From Chelonoidis abingdonii (taxonomy: Eukaryota > Chordata > Testudines > Testudinidae), in the NCBI RefSeq assembly GCF_003597395.2, contig NC_133770.1, forward strand, positions 10,992,590-11,056,589: 64,000 nt of DNA, in the 5' to 3' direction. Under the pieces are notes generated by a model. It searched no databases. It saw only the letters and a program-made list of their open reading frames with translations, and was not told where the DNA came from. The first letter of the stretch is position 1. The number at the start of each line of letters is the position of its first letter. Below are positions 1-11,138 of this stretch, piece after piece. Made by a program: the position numbers and the translations under genes.

Positions 1-174
1 TCTCTTTACTTTTTTGCTGGATTTAATTTTATGCATACTAGTTCCATCCACAAAATTAACAGATTTAATATTATGTTCTGATTGTTTAGCCATATAAACT
101 CTTTTTAATGAAGTTGTTCATTAAGCTGAGTCATCTGCATAGTGTGACATATTGCACGGTAATGAAAGGAGACA
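1..174. other. AT-rich sequence left of first gap
   Basis: No gene, repeat or RNA is recognisable in this short AT-rich edge sequence. The reading frames that cross into the gap are supported only by unknown bases. Confidence 0.5.
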
Positions 175-199
175 NNNNNNNNNNNNNNNNNNNNNNNNN
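175..199. other. Assembly gap (25 N)
   Basis: A run of 25 unknown bases. The composition changes across it from AT-rich to GC-rich, so flanking sequences should not be assumed contiguous. Confidence 0.99.
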
Positions 200-345
200 G
201 CCTTTGGACTCCGACCCAGGCCGAGCTGAGCTTCGGTGCTGGGTTCCCCGCCTAAGTGACAGCAACGCCCAGGGTCCCCATTGCGGATGTGTCACTTTAC
301 CTTCATTAAAGCCAAATAACTCACTGTGTGTGTGGGCCTCGTCCT
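200..345 (+). mobile_element. Possible 3' part of a retroviral-type LTR
   Basis: GC-rich sequence followed by an ATTAAA polyadenylation-like signal (about 306) and then TGTGGGCCTCGTCC at about 331. That motif resembles a tRNA-Pro type primer-binding site, which in an LTR element lies just after the 3' end of the 5' LTR. The order polyA signal, short spacer, TGG-type motif is what an LTR/leader junction would give. The 5' part is lost in or beyond the gap, and no gag-like frame follows. Inference from motif order only. Confidence 0.3.
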
Positions 346-1891
346 TGCAGAGCACTCAGGCACGTAACATGTGGACTCCCTCAAATAGACCCAAGGGTTT
401 GGTTGGACCTGTCGTGGAAAATCGACCACACGTTTGATTTTAGATCAGACAGCCTGAGGCTCCTTTTATTTTTTTACAAGTATGCATACAGGGAGAGACA
501 GCATAACCCCATGCAAGAGGTAGGCTGCTCTATCCTTCACAAATTGTACCAAGCTTATAAAGGTTAAAACCACAACACATGTAACACAAGCTCTATGCCT
601 TATTTGGAATTACATAGCTAAAATCACAAACATTAACTATTACATTTACCTTATTTAAAATACAATAAGCAAGTTACCAAATAGATTTTCCATATTAGGT
701 TTTTCCTGTTATTGTATTTTGGCAGTCAAGCTGGTGGTTTGACTGTTCTACAACCCCTACTTTGTGGTGCAGTCATATTGTGCAAAAGCCATTACCACAC
801 TTTAGCTGCCATGAGCTGAGTTGGCACTTATGGGCCTCGTTTAACCTCTTTCCCTGGTTCCCCTTCCCCTGGTTTCTACATACCCCAGTGCCCTTTATGC
901 AAATAAACAAGTTTAGCAGAAGTCAAAACTCTTCCTTTTATTTAGCATAGTTCTGAGCTAAAGGCAATGGGCCTAAAAAGACAGGGGGGGCATAGGTTAT
1001 TCTTATTCTGAAACTCTGAACCAACAAGGGTGGGCGCTATTTTCCCTATCAGACCTGTGACAATGTTATACAATTTTGGGTGTGATTTTTATCTCTACCT
1101 TCCATAGTTATTTACACCTGTGCCAAATGCTAGGTCTTAGTTACTTACACTGAGTGTCAAATGCTATTAAAGCACAATGGTAGGATGTGACACCCATTTA
1201 CATAGGTGGGAAAGAATCAGTTCTGTTTCTAGTCCTGGTTGCAACCAGGAGTTGCAGAGATGCCAAAAATAAGAAATAATAATTTCAAAAAGTTAACTAA
1301 GCATTTTTAAGCATTTAGATCAAGACTGGAGTGATCTTGTCCAAGTTGGTTCATACCATTACTCAGTCTTATTGCTTATCTTAAAGTTCTTTATTTCGGT
1401 ACCTTCAACAATAAAAGTTCCATCGTGCATCTCACTGCTTATGTAATGGCATTTAGAACCTAGTTTGGAAATGCAGACACATTCAAATACTCTTCTTAGG
1501 CACTGAGATCAGTCCTCAGGCATGGAAATACCCATTTAATATGCCTTTGTGGTGACCTAGTATCCAGATGTTGAAGACAGATGTCCAGTTGAGGTGACAA
1601 TGTTTGAAAATTAGATCCACCACATGTATTTAATCTTCTATGTTTTGGCCATTAACCTGTCTGTCAGACCTAGGAATTAACACCATGTTTGCCACTCTGG
1701 TGCCAAGAATTTTTCAGATTTCATTTTACCTATTTTGAACAAATCCTCGTTTACTGACTGAACTAGTCTATTGCACTTCAGATCCAGGTACACATAATTA
1801 GAAACATCTACTTAACTGCCTTAAGAGAGTAAGGACATGTGGCTCTGCAAAAAGGACAAAGAGGAGTAAATCTAAATCAGCATATGTAATT
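346..1891. other. No recognisable gene
   Basis: AT-rich unique-looking DNA. About 440-960 may be an old antisense repeat, but I cannot name a family. All reading frames are short and without recognisable domains. Confidence 0.5.
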
Positions 1892-2564
1892 TGTGACAAA
1901 GTTCCTCCTCTACTTTGGTGGGTCCTGCGCTTATTGGCGGATTTGTTCACCTCAGTGATCTTCCCCTCTTGTGGAACCCACAGTCTGGGTCAGCTCCTCC
2001 TGTGTCTGATCAGGAGTTGGGAGGTTTGGGAGGAACCCGGGCCCGCCCTCTACTCCNNNNNNNNNNNNNNNNNNNNNNNNNNNNNNNNNNNNNNNNNNNN
2101 NNNNNNNNNNNNNNNNNNNNNNNNNNNNNNNNNNNNNNNNNNNNNNNNNNNNNNNNNNNNNNNNNNNNNNNNNNNNNNNNNNNNNNNNNNNNNNNNNNNN
2201 NNNNNNNNNNNNNNNNNNNNNNNNNNNNNNNNNNNNNNNNNNNNNNNNNNNNNNNNNNNNNNNNNNNNNNNNNNNNNNNNNNNNNNNNNNNNNNNNNNNN
2301 NNNNNNNNNNNNNNNNNNNNNNNNNNNNNNNNNNNNNNNNNNNNNNNNNNNNNNNNNNNNNNNNNNNNNNNNNNNNNNNNNNNNNNNNNNNNNNNNNNNN
2401 NNNNNNNNNNNNNNNNNNNNNNNNNNNNNNNNNNNNNNNNNNNNNNNNNNNNNNNNNGAGCAACTGCCATTTGATTACCAGGGTACTAGGGATTTGTTTA
2501 GCCTGGGGCTAACATACCTGTTTCTCAGTACTTTACTGTAGCCATCTGGCCTTGCCCCATCACA
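1892..2564 (-). mobile_element. Antisense LTR interrupted by assembly gap
   Basis: The left end begins TGTGACAAAG and the right end finishes CCCCATCACA. Both are flanked by AATT (1888-1891 and 2565-2568), consistent with a 4-bp target duplication. The visible left part (1892-2056) is the reverse complement of the 3' part of the LTR at 31964-32757: both share the GGAGGAACTTTGTCACA end and an ACTCCTGATC-ACACAGGAG stretch. The middle is unknown because 2057-2457 is N. Sense strand is minus. A solo LTR is likely but cannot be proved through the gap. Confidence 0.75.
2057..2457. other. Assembly gap (401 N)
   Basis: 401 unknown bases inside an antisense LTR. Reading frames of up to 208 codons that span it are artefacts of reading N as codons. 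Confidence 0.99.
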
Positions 2565-2568
2565 AATT

Positions 2569-3984
2569 GTAACCTTGAGCAAGACGGAATGCGCATTACT
2601 AATTTCTTAATGTCCTATCTTTGGCTTGATGTGAATTTGTCATGCTGGGTTGATATTGATATAGATAATGAAGTAAAAATGAAAATTGATTATTTATGTA
2701 GAAGCCAGAGAGGCTGCATCTTTGAAGGGAAGGTTGCAATTAATAGTGACAACTTGCTTAACTTACTTGAATATGTTGATATAATTATAATCATTCGTCA
2801 AGTTCTGGGGAAAAAAAACCTGATGCTCTTTAGAAGACATTGGTTTTGATCAGAAGTGAAAATATTCATCGCTTCCACTCATATAAAGCACTTAACTGGT
2901 TCTAAATGCCAGACCAAAAATGTTGTCATTCTTTTTTCACTCAGAACAAATTAGGAGAAGTGCTGCAAAGCCAGCATAATTATATCTTGGATCTTTCAGA
3001 CAACCTACATCTATACACACATGTTGCTTATAAAGCTTCTTTGAAATTGCTGGAGGGAAATAGACAACTTTTCAACTTTCATTTGCAGAGAAATCCCATA
3101 ACATAATCTGTTCACCAACTATTCAAAATTAAATATGGCTAGAGAACAAATACCTTATCTCATGAAATTTACTAGAATGCTCTTTCCCATTGTACACGTG
3201 AAAAAACCATGTATATTATGATATTGAGTACTACAAGTTTCTTCCCCCCACTGTTTTTTTTCCCCAAGAGATGTTGGAAGGGAGTATTTCCTTTGAAATG
3301 CATACATACACCTTTCAGTTACTAAATTCACCCAGTCCCAGATCCTCAAAGCACATAACTCATATTGATTTCAATGGGAGTTAGGTCCTAGTACCTAAAT
3401 TGAACTTGTAACTTCAACTTCTACTTTTGCAGTCACAAAAGTCTGAAGAATAGATACATTGAAGAGTTTTAGTGACGGTAGTGCCTCAGACGACAGAGGC
3501 ATTAACAGCTAATGGTCAGCACAGAGGCATGCGATGTAGGACTTCCCACTAGATCCCAATGTAGCTTTGAGGAATTCATTTAATTCCTTTGTGCCTCAAT
3601 TCACCATCTGTAAAAAAGGGCTTAAGACTAAAGCTTATGACTTAATACCTTTTATTTTTCAAGGAAAATTTTAAAGCATGTTCATTTTCACCAAACTAGC
3701 CCAGGAAAGTTTGTTTAATTAATCAATCAATCAATTAATTAATTGCTTTTTATGAATCTGAAACTGAAAACCACAATTATTTCTATTTTCAGGAAAGCCT
3801 TCAGTTTGCTTCTGTGAATTTTTTGGTTGGCTGGATAGTTGGTGGGTTTTTGTTGTCGTTTGTTTTTCTAAAAAAATTGGCATGTTCTCTTTGTCAATGG
3901 AAAGTTATTTTTCAACAAAATTACATTTTGAAGGAAAAATTTCAATCCGTTCTAACTCAAAGTTGTTGACTTCATTGTCAGGGG
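2569..3984. other. No recognisable gene; short (ATCA)n patch
   Basis: AT-rich DNA. A short ATCA/ATTA tandem patch lies at about 3717-3743. Around 3355-3385 a piece of the palindromic 'gatttcaatgggagttagg' class is visible. The 37 bases at 3859-3895 recur exactly at 8104-8140. Confidence 0.5.
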
Positions 3985-4070
3985 ATCTGGATGAGGCTTA
4001 GTGGCCTGTGCTTTGCAGATCAGATTAGATGATCTCATGGTCCCTTCTGACCTTAAACTCTTTGAAACAT
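3985..4070 (+). mobile_element. CR1 LINE 3' tail, sense
   Basis: Contains GATGATCTCATGGTCCCTTC followed by TGACCTTAAACTCTTTGAAA, the typical end of a CR1 non-LTR retrotransposon just before its short 3' terminal repeat. Heavily 5'-truncated, as most CR1 copies are. Non-coding. Confidence 0.75.
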
Positions 4071-5320
4071 ACCATGCCATACAGAGGCTTAATCATTGTC
4101 TGCAGTGTGCTCTGAAGTCCTATATGAGTGCAAAGCATTATGATGAGAAGTGTCCCATTGCTACCATTTGCATATGTGGTTGGGACATTTGGTAGAGTCT
4201 TGAAACTTCAGTCCTGTTTAACAGAAGCTATCTATCCACAACTTATTTCACAATGGAGGAGAGGGAACAGAGTGAGTACTTTCAATTTAGCATCATCATT
4301 ACACATTTTTCCCCATTAACAGTCTGATCTTCCCTACTGAGCCATAAGGATGTAATGTATCTGAATGGTATTTGACATTTTATCATATAATTAAACTCAT
4401 TTTGTATACAAATAAAAAGACTTTAGAGAGGGATAAAAGCCAGATGTTTTAATGGGCTAAAGAACTCATCACTAAACATGGGGCTATTTGCTTCCTGCTA
4501 CTAATTAGATATTTGTTCTTTTTTATAACCCCTGAATGGAAAAGGAGATTCCATAAGATATTCCTGAAATTGGTTCCAAAATATGTTCAAAGTAAAGGAG
4601 AAAACGCATATTCTTATGGCCATTATTCACTGAATGTGTATGCTGGAGATGGAGGGAGCGTATCTAGTGGTTAGAACTCAGGGACCACAGCCTGGACTAC
4701 AGCTGGCTGGGAATTTTTCGACAAAACCAAAACTTTTCATGGGATTGATTAATACATAGCCAGTTGTTTGACTACAATTGTGGCTCATCATGAAAAATGT
4801 TCAAGAGACCAAATGACTTAAGTTTATTCTCTAAGACAAAAAAGTACAATATAAAAGGGACACATAAATACTCTTCTCTTAGGGGAGTGCTTTTTATTTC
4901 ACAGCATCTTCAGTTTACCTTACATAGAAGGTGGGCTTCAAAGATACACATTTCAGCTAGTAGTATTTATAGCCTGATTTTAAAAGTTACAAAGTTTTAC
5001 ACATCACTAAAATCCAACCTTAACTTGTAGTTTTGTTTTGTACTTTTCTTAGCTATATTTGGATGCTACATTCCAACCAGTTGCCTGTAAAGGTAGCTGT
5101 ACTGGGACATAGAATGGATGTATCTTGATTTTGATAGCCTTCATATTCTCTAGTGCCAAAACTGACTTCAGCTTTGCAAAGTGTTATGAGATACTCAGCA
5201 TGAATGAACAAGACTAAGCATATTACCATTCAAATAAAGCTTTGTGATAACATTTATATATATTAACATTCATATATAGTGTAAAGCGTAATACATATGA
5301 ATATGGTGTGCAATACACAC
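4071..5320. other. No recognisable gene
   Basis: AT-rich. A short stretch around 4705-4795 resembles the edge of the palindromic miniature elements seen at 9190 and 43180. Otherwise nothing is recognised. Confidence 0.45.
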
Positions 5321-5600
5321 TGTGACAGAACATACCCTTGTGTTCACACCCTACACACTTTTGGAATACATGTGTACAAGGTATGCCTTGTGAGGTATCA
5401 TTTACAAACTCATAACTTGCTGATCAATAATATCATGGCAAAATGCACACAACAACATTATATATAAATTTATGAACATAAGCTAAAATCTGAACTGAAG
5501 TATGTTTCTCAGATAAGTTTGGGGAGTTTACTAACTAAGTAAAGTGTTTGGTTTATAACCAAGAGGATACTTTTTCCCCCAAAGGATGTGTAAAAACACT
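5321..5600 (+). mobile_element. Probable LTR-element relic
   Basis: A stretch with TGTGACAGAACATACCC, AAGGTATGCCTTGTGAGG and TATCATTTACAAACTCATAA that I recognise as a dispersed sauropsid LTR-type sequence. No clear ends or target duplication are visible. Orientation is uncertain and the family name is not claimed. Confidence 0.35.
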
Positions 5601-6035
5601 ATAATGTATGTACCAGGAATATCGTACAGAAATAAAATTGTCTCATGACTTGTTGTGCCCTTCTATTCATTCCCAGAAGAAACTGTGTAAGGTTCTTCTA
5701 GGAAAGGAAGACATTACAAAAGACACCAATGGGGAACTTATTAGTGGCACTAATACGCTTTGTCACATTTCTTACGAAGCTGCTAGATATGAAAAGAATT
5801 TCTCATGTTGTTAATAAAAAAGGAAAGCAGAGGTCAAGAGCTGACTGCACCCACAGTCGCTTTAGAATTCTATTTGTTTACTGTCTTATTTGGTATGTAT
5901 TAAATTACTCTGCAGAGAGGCAGAAAAGTTACAGCAGTGTTTCTTTTTAACTAGAACTTGATGTAATACTGGCAGTTTGACAACCCAAATACTTTAAATC
6001 ACTGATCTACTCTCAGAAGAGTATAGACACTGGTT
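5601..6035. other. No recognisable gene
   Basis: AT-rich sequence with two overlapping short reading frames that match no family I know. Confidence 0.45.
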
Positions 6036-6103
6036 GTGAAATCTTGGCCTTATTGAGGTCAATAAAAGATTTGTTATTGACTTCAGTAAGGGCAGGATTT
6101 CAC
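6036..6103. repeat. Small palindromic repeat
   Basis: Arms 6036-6064 and 6075-6103 (GTGAAATC...GTCAATA against TATTGAC...GATTTCAC) are inverted copies matching at about 25 of 29 positions around a 10-base loop. This is one of a class of short palindromic interspersed repeats common in amniote genomes, possibly remnants of non-autonomous DNA transposons. Confidence 0.75.
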
Positions 6104-6179
6104 CTGCAATGCAAACTTTCTCCAATTACTTTGGCAATGCATCTCAATACCTGACATAGGAAAGAGAGCTAAGTGACAT

Positions 6180-6900
6180 TTTTTTGGACAAAAGTGTTTT
6201 TTGCTGACAAAATGCAGATTTGAGTCAACTGAAATGGTTCACAGATTCGGGTTGAATTTGCCAAATTCCTCCAAGTGAAAAACAAAACAAAAATTCAAAC
6301 ATAAGGTACATAACAATGGCCATACTGGGTCAGACCAAAGGTCCATCAAGTCCAGTATCCTGTCTTCTGATAGTGGCCAATGCCAGGTGCTTCAGAGGGA
6401 ATGAACAGAACACGAAATCATCAAATGATCAGTCCCCTGTGACCCATTCCCAGCTTCTGGCAAAGAGAGGCTAGGAACACCATCCCTGCCAATCCTTGCT
6501 AATAGCCATGGATGGACCTATCCTCCATGAACTTATCTAATTATTTTTTGAACCCTGAATACCTAATTATTTTGTTTCAGCATTTTCTGTACAAAATGTT
6601 TTGACTTCTTTGATTCAGTATGACTTTTTGTTTAGAATTTTACTTCAGCTTTATATTTTAAAAAAGGTTAAGGAAACCAAAAGTCCAACAAAACATCTGC
6701 GAACTAAAAAAGTTTTTTCACTTTTAGGTTCAGGTCAAATGAAATGTTTTATTTTGGATCAAATGAAATGTTTTGTTTGACCTGAAACAAAACATTTTTT
6801 GACCTTTTCAGTTCACAAATATAATTCATTTCAGGACAACCTAAAAAGATATTTTTTTAATTATTTTTTGGTTTGGCCACAGAACCAAAAACACAGTTAT
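6180..6900. mobile_element. Palindromic miniature element, interrupted by CR1
   Basis: Sequence rich in GTTTGACCTGAAACAAAACA and related inverted motifs (about 6190-6300 and 6560-6840), the style of the elements at 9190-9597, 27219-28128 and 43180-43577. An antisense CR1 tail lies inside. Exact ends and target duplication are not clear. Confidence 0.5.
6311..6550 (-). mobile_element. CR1 LINE 3' region, antisense
   Basis: Begins CCATACTGGGTCAGACCAAA and continues through GAGGGAATGAACAGAACA, CAGCTTCTGGCAAA and CTATCCTCCATGAACTTATC. This is the antisense strand of the 3' end of an amniote CR1; close copies occur at 23919, 27254 (sense) and 48855. It is 5'-truncated and has no open frame. Confidence 0.9.
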
Positions 6901-7255
6901 TAGCATGGCACTAGTTAGAGGACCACCTCTGTGGAGAGAAAATAGTTAAGGGTTTATAGTCTTCTATTCAGAGAGTCAAAGGTAACAGTTAGTTTCAGTT
7001 ATAGAGGTATACCCAGAGGTCTTGAACACAGGCCTATAGTATGATGAAGCAAGACCCTTACCCAGTGCACCACAATCTCACCTGAGGAAACAAAACCTAA
7101 CCCCTCACCACCAGAGGTTATACCCATGGACAGGCATAAAGTTTCCTGTTCCTGTCCCACGCATTGTTTGAGCAACGAGTTGCTAGGCCTGATTTTGACC
7201 AGACCCTTGAGAGTAAGTTCTGGCCTCTTTAGCTGGTTCCCACAATTGTTATTAC
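6901..7255. other. No recognisable gene
   Basis: A 129-codon minus-strand frame overlaps here, but it has no domain and runs into the degenerate tandem sequence to its right. Considered non-coding. Confidence 0.45.
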
Positions 7256-7480
7256 ACCTTGTACCTGGTTCATGCTTCCTTGCCACAATTCCAGTTAGTG
7301 ACTCCAGCTTGATGCTTGGCCTGACTTTGACTCCGGCTTGATCCTTGGTATGACTTTGGACTCTGGTCCTGGCACTGATCTTTGGCATGGATCCTGACTC
7401 TGGTGTGGCTTCAGACTCTAAGCTTGGCTTTGACCTTTGTTGTGACTTCCAACTGCAGCCCAGCTCTGATCACTACTCAG
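7256..7480. repeat. Degenerate tandem repeat, GACTCTGG-type
   Basis: Imperfect units built on CTTGATCCTTGG, TGACTTTGGACTCTGG and CCTGACTCTGG recur about every 25-35 bases. Such tracts occur inside some turtle LTR elements; no LTR ends are seen here, so it is annotated only as a degenerate tandem tract. Confidence 0.5.
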
Positions 7481-7534
7481 CCTGCCTTGAGAACTGCCCT
7501 AACAGGTCTCTCAGTTCATGTGGACCCTTATCCG

Positions 7535-7612
7535 CTTAGGGCCTAATCCAAATCTCACTGGCATGATTGGAAAGGTTCTCACTGATTTCAATGGATCAGG
7601 CACTAGATAGCA
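7535..7612. repeat. Small palindromic repeat, 'gggcctaatcc' type
   Basis: AGGGCCTAATCC at the left and ATTTCAATGGATCAGGCAC at the right form an imperfect fold-back. Same class as the palindromes at 6036 and 52087. Confidence 0.45.
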
Positions 7613-8050
7613 GACTAAGTCACCAGCTCATTTCACAAAGGATGCATCACACGGCAACAACTTTTGATCATTACCAACACTGGCCAGATTCAAACCTCTG
7701 ACCTGGATGTGAACTCAACAGTCACTCTCAGAAACATTTCTTGCCTATCAACAGTATATTATTGACTACAGTCCTGCAAGGAACCCCTTGGGATTGCTCA
7801 GTGCCCTACAAACCCCTGGAAGTCAAACAAAGGAAAAGTTATAAACAAGTTATAAATAACTTTTCAGTTGTAAGCCTTTGTGCCTTGAAAATATAATCAA
7901 GGAGAAATTATGAGCCTCTTATGAAAGGTTGATACACAACGTGTTATATTACAGTGTACAATTTATACTTGCACTGATTAGAATAATGATTTAGTATCAA
8001 TTCAAATGCCAACAGCATGTAATAAAGCCTCCCATCACTTGTTACTACAC
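7613..8050. other. No recognisable gene
   Basis: Unique-looking AT-rich DNA with nothing recognisable on either strand. Confidence 0.5.
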
Positions 8051-8900
8051 TACGGGGGACAGCAACCTACGGCACGCATGCCACCTTTGGCACAAGAGCC
8101 GATTTTGTTTTTCTAAAAAAATTGGCATGTTCTCTTTGTCGATTTTGCCTGGCATGCGGCTGCCAGCTGGGGTCCCGGCCGCCGGCACCGCTCAGTGCAC
8201 GCAGCCAGCTGAGTGAAGCCGGCTGAGTGAAGCGGGGCCAGTGGCCAGGACCCCAGACTGGCGGTAGGGGCGCCCCCTGGATCCCCCCTCACCATGCTTG
8301 TTCTGCAGCTCCCGGGAGTGTGAGCCACTGGGGCACGGGGCCATGAGCCTGCTGCGGGAGGGGCAGCAACAGCTCACTCCCGGGAGCTGCAGAACCTGAG
8401 TGTGGCGAGGGAGGAGCCGGGGAGGTGCACGGGGCCCGCCGCCAGCATGCATCCACTTAAGGAGCCCCCCAGCTCCTCCCTCACCACACTCAGGTTCTGT
8501 GGCTCCTAGAAGTGTGAGCCGCTGCCGCCGCTGTCCCTCCCACAGCCCCCCCCCCACTGCCTCAGCGCTCCACGTGGAAGCAAAACTCCACGTGAAGCCA
8601 GCATCTGACTGGCATGGGCATGGTAAGGGGAGTCTCGGGGGGAAGTCAGGGAACAGGGGGAGGGTTGAATTGGTCGGGAGTTCTGGGGGTCCTGTCAGGG
8701 GGTGGGGAGTGGTTGGATGGGGCGTGGGAGTCCCCAGGGGTCTGTCTGGGGGGCGGGGTATGGATAAGGGTTGGGGCAGTCAGGGGACAGGTAGGGGGTA
8801 GGGTCCTAGGGGGGCAGTTAAGGTGGGAGGGTCTCAGGAGGGGGCAGTCAGGGGACAAGGAGCAGGGAGGCTTAGGTAGAGGGTGGGGTTCTGAAATCCA
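8051..8900. mobile_element. GC-rich hAT-like non-autonomous element, truncated
   Basis: Starts near GGGGGACAGCAACCTACGGC, which resembles the CAGGGGTAGGCAACCTATGGC terminus of the 310-bp hAT elements at 20347, 22433 and 60457. The body is GC-rich with strong hairpins (8300-8325/8372-8395 and 8390-8416/8473-8499) and then a G-rich tract (8620-8890) repeating GGGGCAGTCAGGGGACA-type words. No matching 3' terminus or target duplication was found, so it appears truncated. A 32-base segment at 8108-8139 interrupts it between two copies of CGATTTTG. Confidence 0.55.
8300..8499. repeat. Consecutive long hairpins
   Basis: 8300-8325 pairs with 8372-8395 (GCTCCCGGGAG core, one 2-base indel). 8390-8416 pairs with 8473-8499 at 26 of 27 positions (CAGAACCTGAGTGTGG...). 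The GTTCTG...GTGTGAGCC word recurs a third time from about 8494, so the same unit alternates in orientation. Confidence 0.8.
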
Positions 8901-9189
8901 TTTTTATCTGTATTTTAAAGTGCCATGTACATCTAAATCATGGTGTGACTTGTCAGGAAACGGGGCTGGCCGCAGAGTCAATCTCCAGGCAACCCAACGA
9001 TTGCCAATGGGCCTGTAACAGGCTGCCTGATGGATGGAGTCAGCAGACAGGCTCTAACTGAGCAACGGTTTGGTGGCTGCTCAAGTACAGATCCAGGGCT
9101 GTGACGTTGCCTGTCCCTGCTTGTTCATAGCCTTGCTCAGGCCTTGCTCCAAGAAACTCAGGCATCACTCTGGCTCTAATTTCCATTCT
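8901..9189. other. No recognisable gene
   Basis: Unremarkable sequence between a GC-rich element and a palindromic element. Confidence 0.4.
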
Positions 9190-9597
9190 GCAATAACTGC
9201 GGACATTTCAAAATTTGTTTTGTTCCAAATTGGAACAAAAAGCTGAAATTTCCCACAGAATGAAATTTCATTTTGGATCCATCAAAATGTTCCATTTTGA
9301 TAATGTTGAGGCATAATACAAATTATTTCTATATAAAATTAACATTAATATTTTCATATAATAGAAACAATGAAACAAAATGAAATGATTTTACCTTATA
9401 GGAAAAAAATATTTTGACGTTACTGAAATTTAGCGTTTTGACATTATCAGAATGAGAAAGTTGAAATGATTCCTTTAGTCTTTTTCCCATCAATTTTTTT
9501 GTAGAAATCAACACATCCCCATGAGATGCTTCAACTCTGATGAAACTGCATTTTCCAGTGGAAAATGGTTCTAGTGAAAATATGTCAACCAGCTCTA
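9190..9597. mobile_element. Palindromic miniature element
   Basis: Many inverted AT-rich words (TTTGTTTTGTTCCAAATTGG; GAATGAAATTTCATTTTGG) and a right end TTTTCCAGTGGAAAATGGTT followed by GTCAACCAGCTCTA. The element at 43180-43577 ends in the same way (GGAAAATGGTTCC...GACCAGCTCTAC). Non-coding DNA-transposon derivative; the left boundary is uncertain. Confidence 0.55.
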
Positions 9598-9800
9598 TGG
9601 CACATGTTGCTCCTATTGAAGCAATACTTAAGATAATTTCCTCTAGTTTCCACTTAAGTATATCTGAAGTGTATTGTTCAGTACCAGAGAAATGACTTCT
9701 GGACCCTCCACTCAACCAATAATCATCTTCACCATCTTCCCCTCCTCCACCCCCCGACACCCAGAGTGGCAAAACTGCATTGTGCTATAGGCCAAGATTT
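9598..9800. other. No recognisable gene
   Basis: A 147-codon minus-strand frame crosses this stretch and the preceding element. It is an AT-rich incidental frame without domains. Confidence 0.4.
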
Positions 9801-10235
9801 GCAAAACTAGGGCTGGAATTTTCCGGGGATGCTAAGGGAATTTCTTTAGGTGCCTAACTCCTTTTGACTTTTAATGGGATTTAGGCGCTCAACTCCATTA
9901 GGCCCTTTTCAAAATCCCAGCCTCAATGCTTACAGTTAGATTCCTAAACTCATATATATGTGCCCTTAATTAAGTGGCCTAATTTTCAGAGATGTTGAGC
10001 ATCTAGAATGTCTCATTGAGTTCAGTGGGAGCCACTTATTTAGGTATCTCAATATGGATTTAGAAGCCTAACTTTAGGCAACTAGTGTAAAATTTTCAAA
10101 ATTGTCTACATGAGTTAGGCTCCTAAATCTCATTGAAAGTCAATGGGATTTAGACTCCTAAAAAGCCTAAATGACTTTTGAAAATGTTATGTAGGTTCAT
10201 AAGGCTCTGTCAAAAATTTTACCCTTAGTGTTGAA
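9800..10235. repeat. Fold-back repeat with GGATTTAGG words
   Basis: Words such as TAGGTGCCTAACTCC, AATGGGATTTAGGC and their inverted forms (GTTAGGCTCCTAAATC, CAATGGGATTTAGAC) alternate, so left and right halves can fold on each other. A dispersed amniote palindromic repeat; no coding capacity. Confidence 0.6.
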
Positions 10236-11130
10236 AGGCTTGGTCTTAAACAGTGAAAAACACAGTTTGACAATATTGATTCTTTTTGAAGCAGGTGAGA
10301 TGTGATTTTAATTGTTCTTACTTACAAAGATCAATCTCTTTCCAGAACGCAAAACCTCATAAATCCACTGTAGCAAAAATGCAGTTGGCGTGCAGCCAGT
10401 GGGAATGTGATGTGCAGTGCCTGCATTTCAACATTTTCCAAATTTCTCTTGGATAACTAAATACTGTTACCACAGTGATCTATTCTAGTATTTCCCAGAT
10501 ATTCCCTATGCTTGGAAGGTATATCAAAAGCTGTGGAAAGTGAATGAATTCTTAATGGTTTTGATCCTCTGCCAAACCATGAAAACCAATTTCTGCTAAT
10601 GGAAAATGGCAATTCTCTTTTACTTGGAAAACACAAAGACAAAGAACACTTTGCTCGCTGACCTTTAGATGCTAAGAACAGTAATGGCTTGCCAGTCAAT
10701 TGTTTCTTGAAATTCCCACACCATTTCCTGCCATTACAAAACTTATACTGTACATCTTTATGGAATCCTAACTAATTTCACAGCTGTTCTGTCGGGAATG
10801 AACTCACAGAGAGAGCCTCTCAACACTTTCCCTACTGCAGCTTTTTGGATTCAGATGTTCAGTTCAGATGATCACCGACAAGGTTTGAATGTCTCCCAAA
10901 AACATATTTTTTCTCACTGGAACATAATGGACTTCACATATTCCCCATAATGCTTGTTGATCAACAAGGAGAGAGATTTTTTCCTCCTTTTCTCTCCCAA
11001 AATTTTGAGGTAGATCCTCAGTTTTTGTCAGTGGATTTTCACCAGCTGAATACTGGTCTAGTTGGTTGGATTTTCTAAAAAACTAACTCTGCTCCCTTTG
11101 AAATCAGTGAGAGGCTTATAACTGACTTTG
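10236..11130. other. No recognisable gene
   Basis: Unique-looking sequence. Two short minus-strand frames (about 80 codons) show no domain. Confidence 0.45.
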
Positions 11131-11138
11131 ATCAGAGC

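Noticed and set aside
1915..2541. Frames of 137-208 codons
   Set aside because: Mostly unknown bases from the assembly gap.
9329..9772. 147-codon minus-strand frame
   Set aside because: AT-rich, overlaps a palindromic miniature element, and has no recognisable domain.
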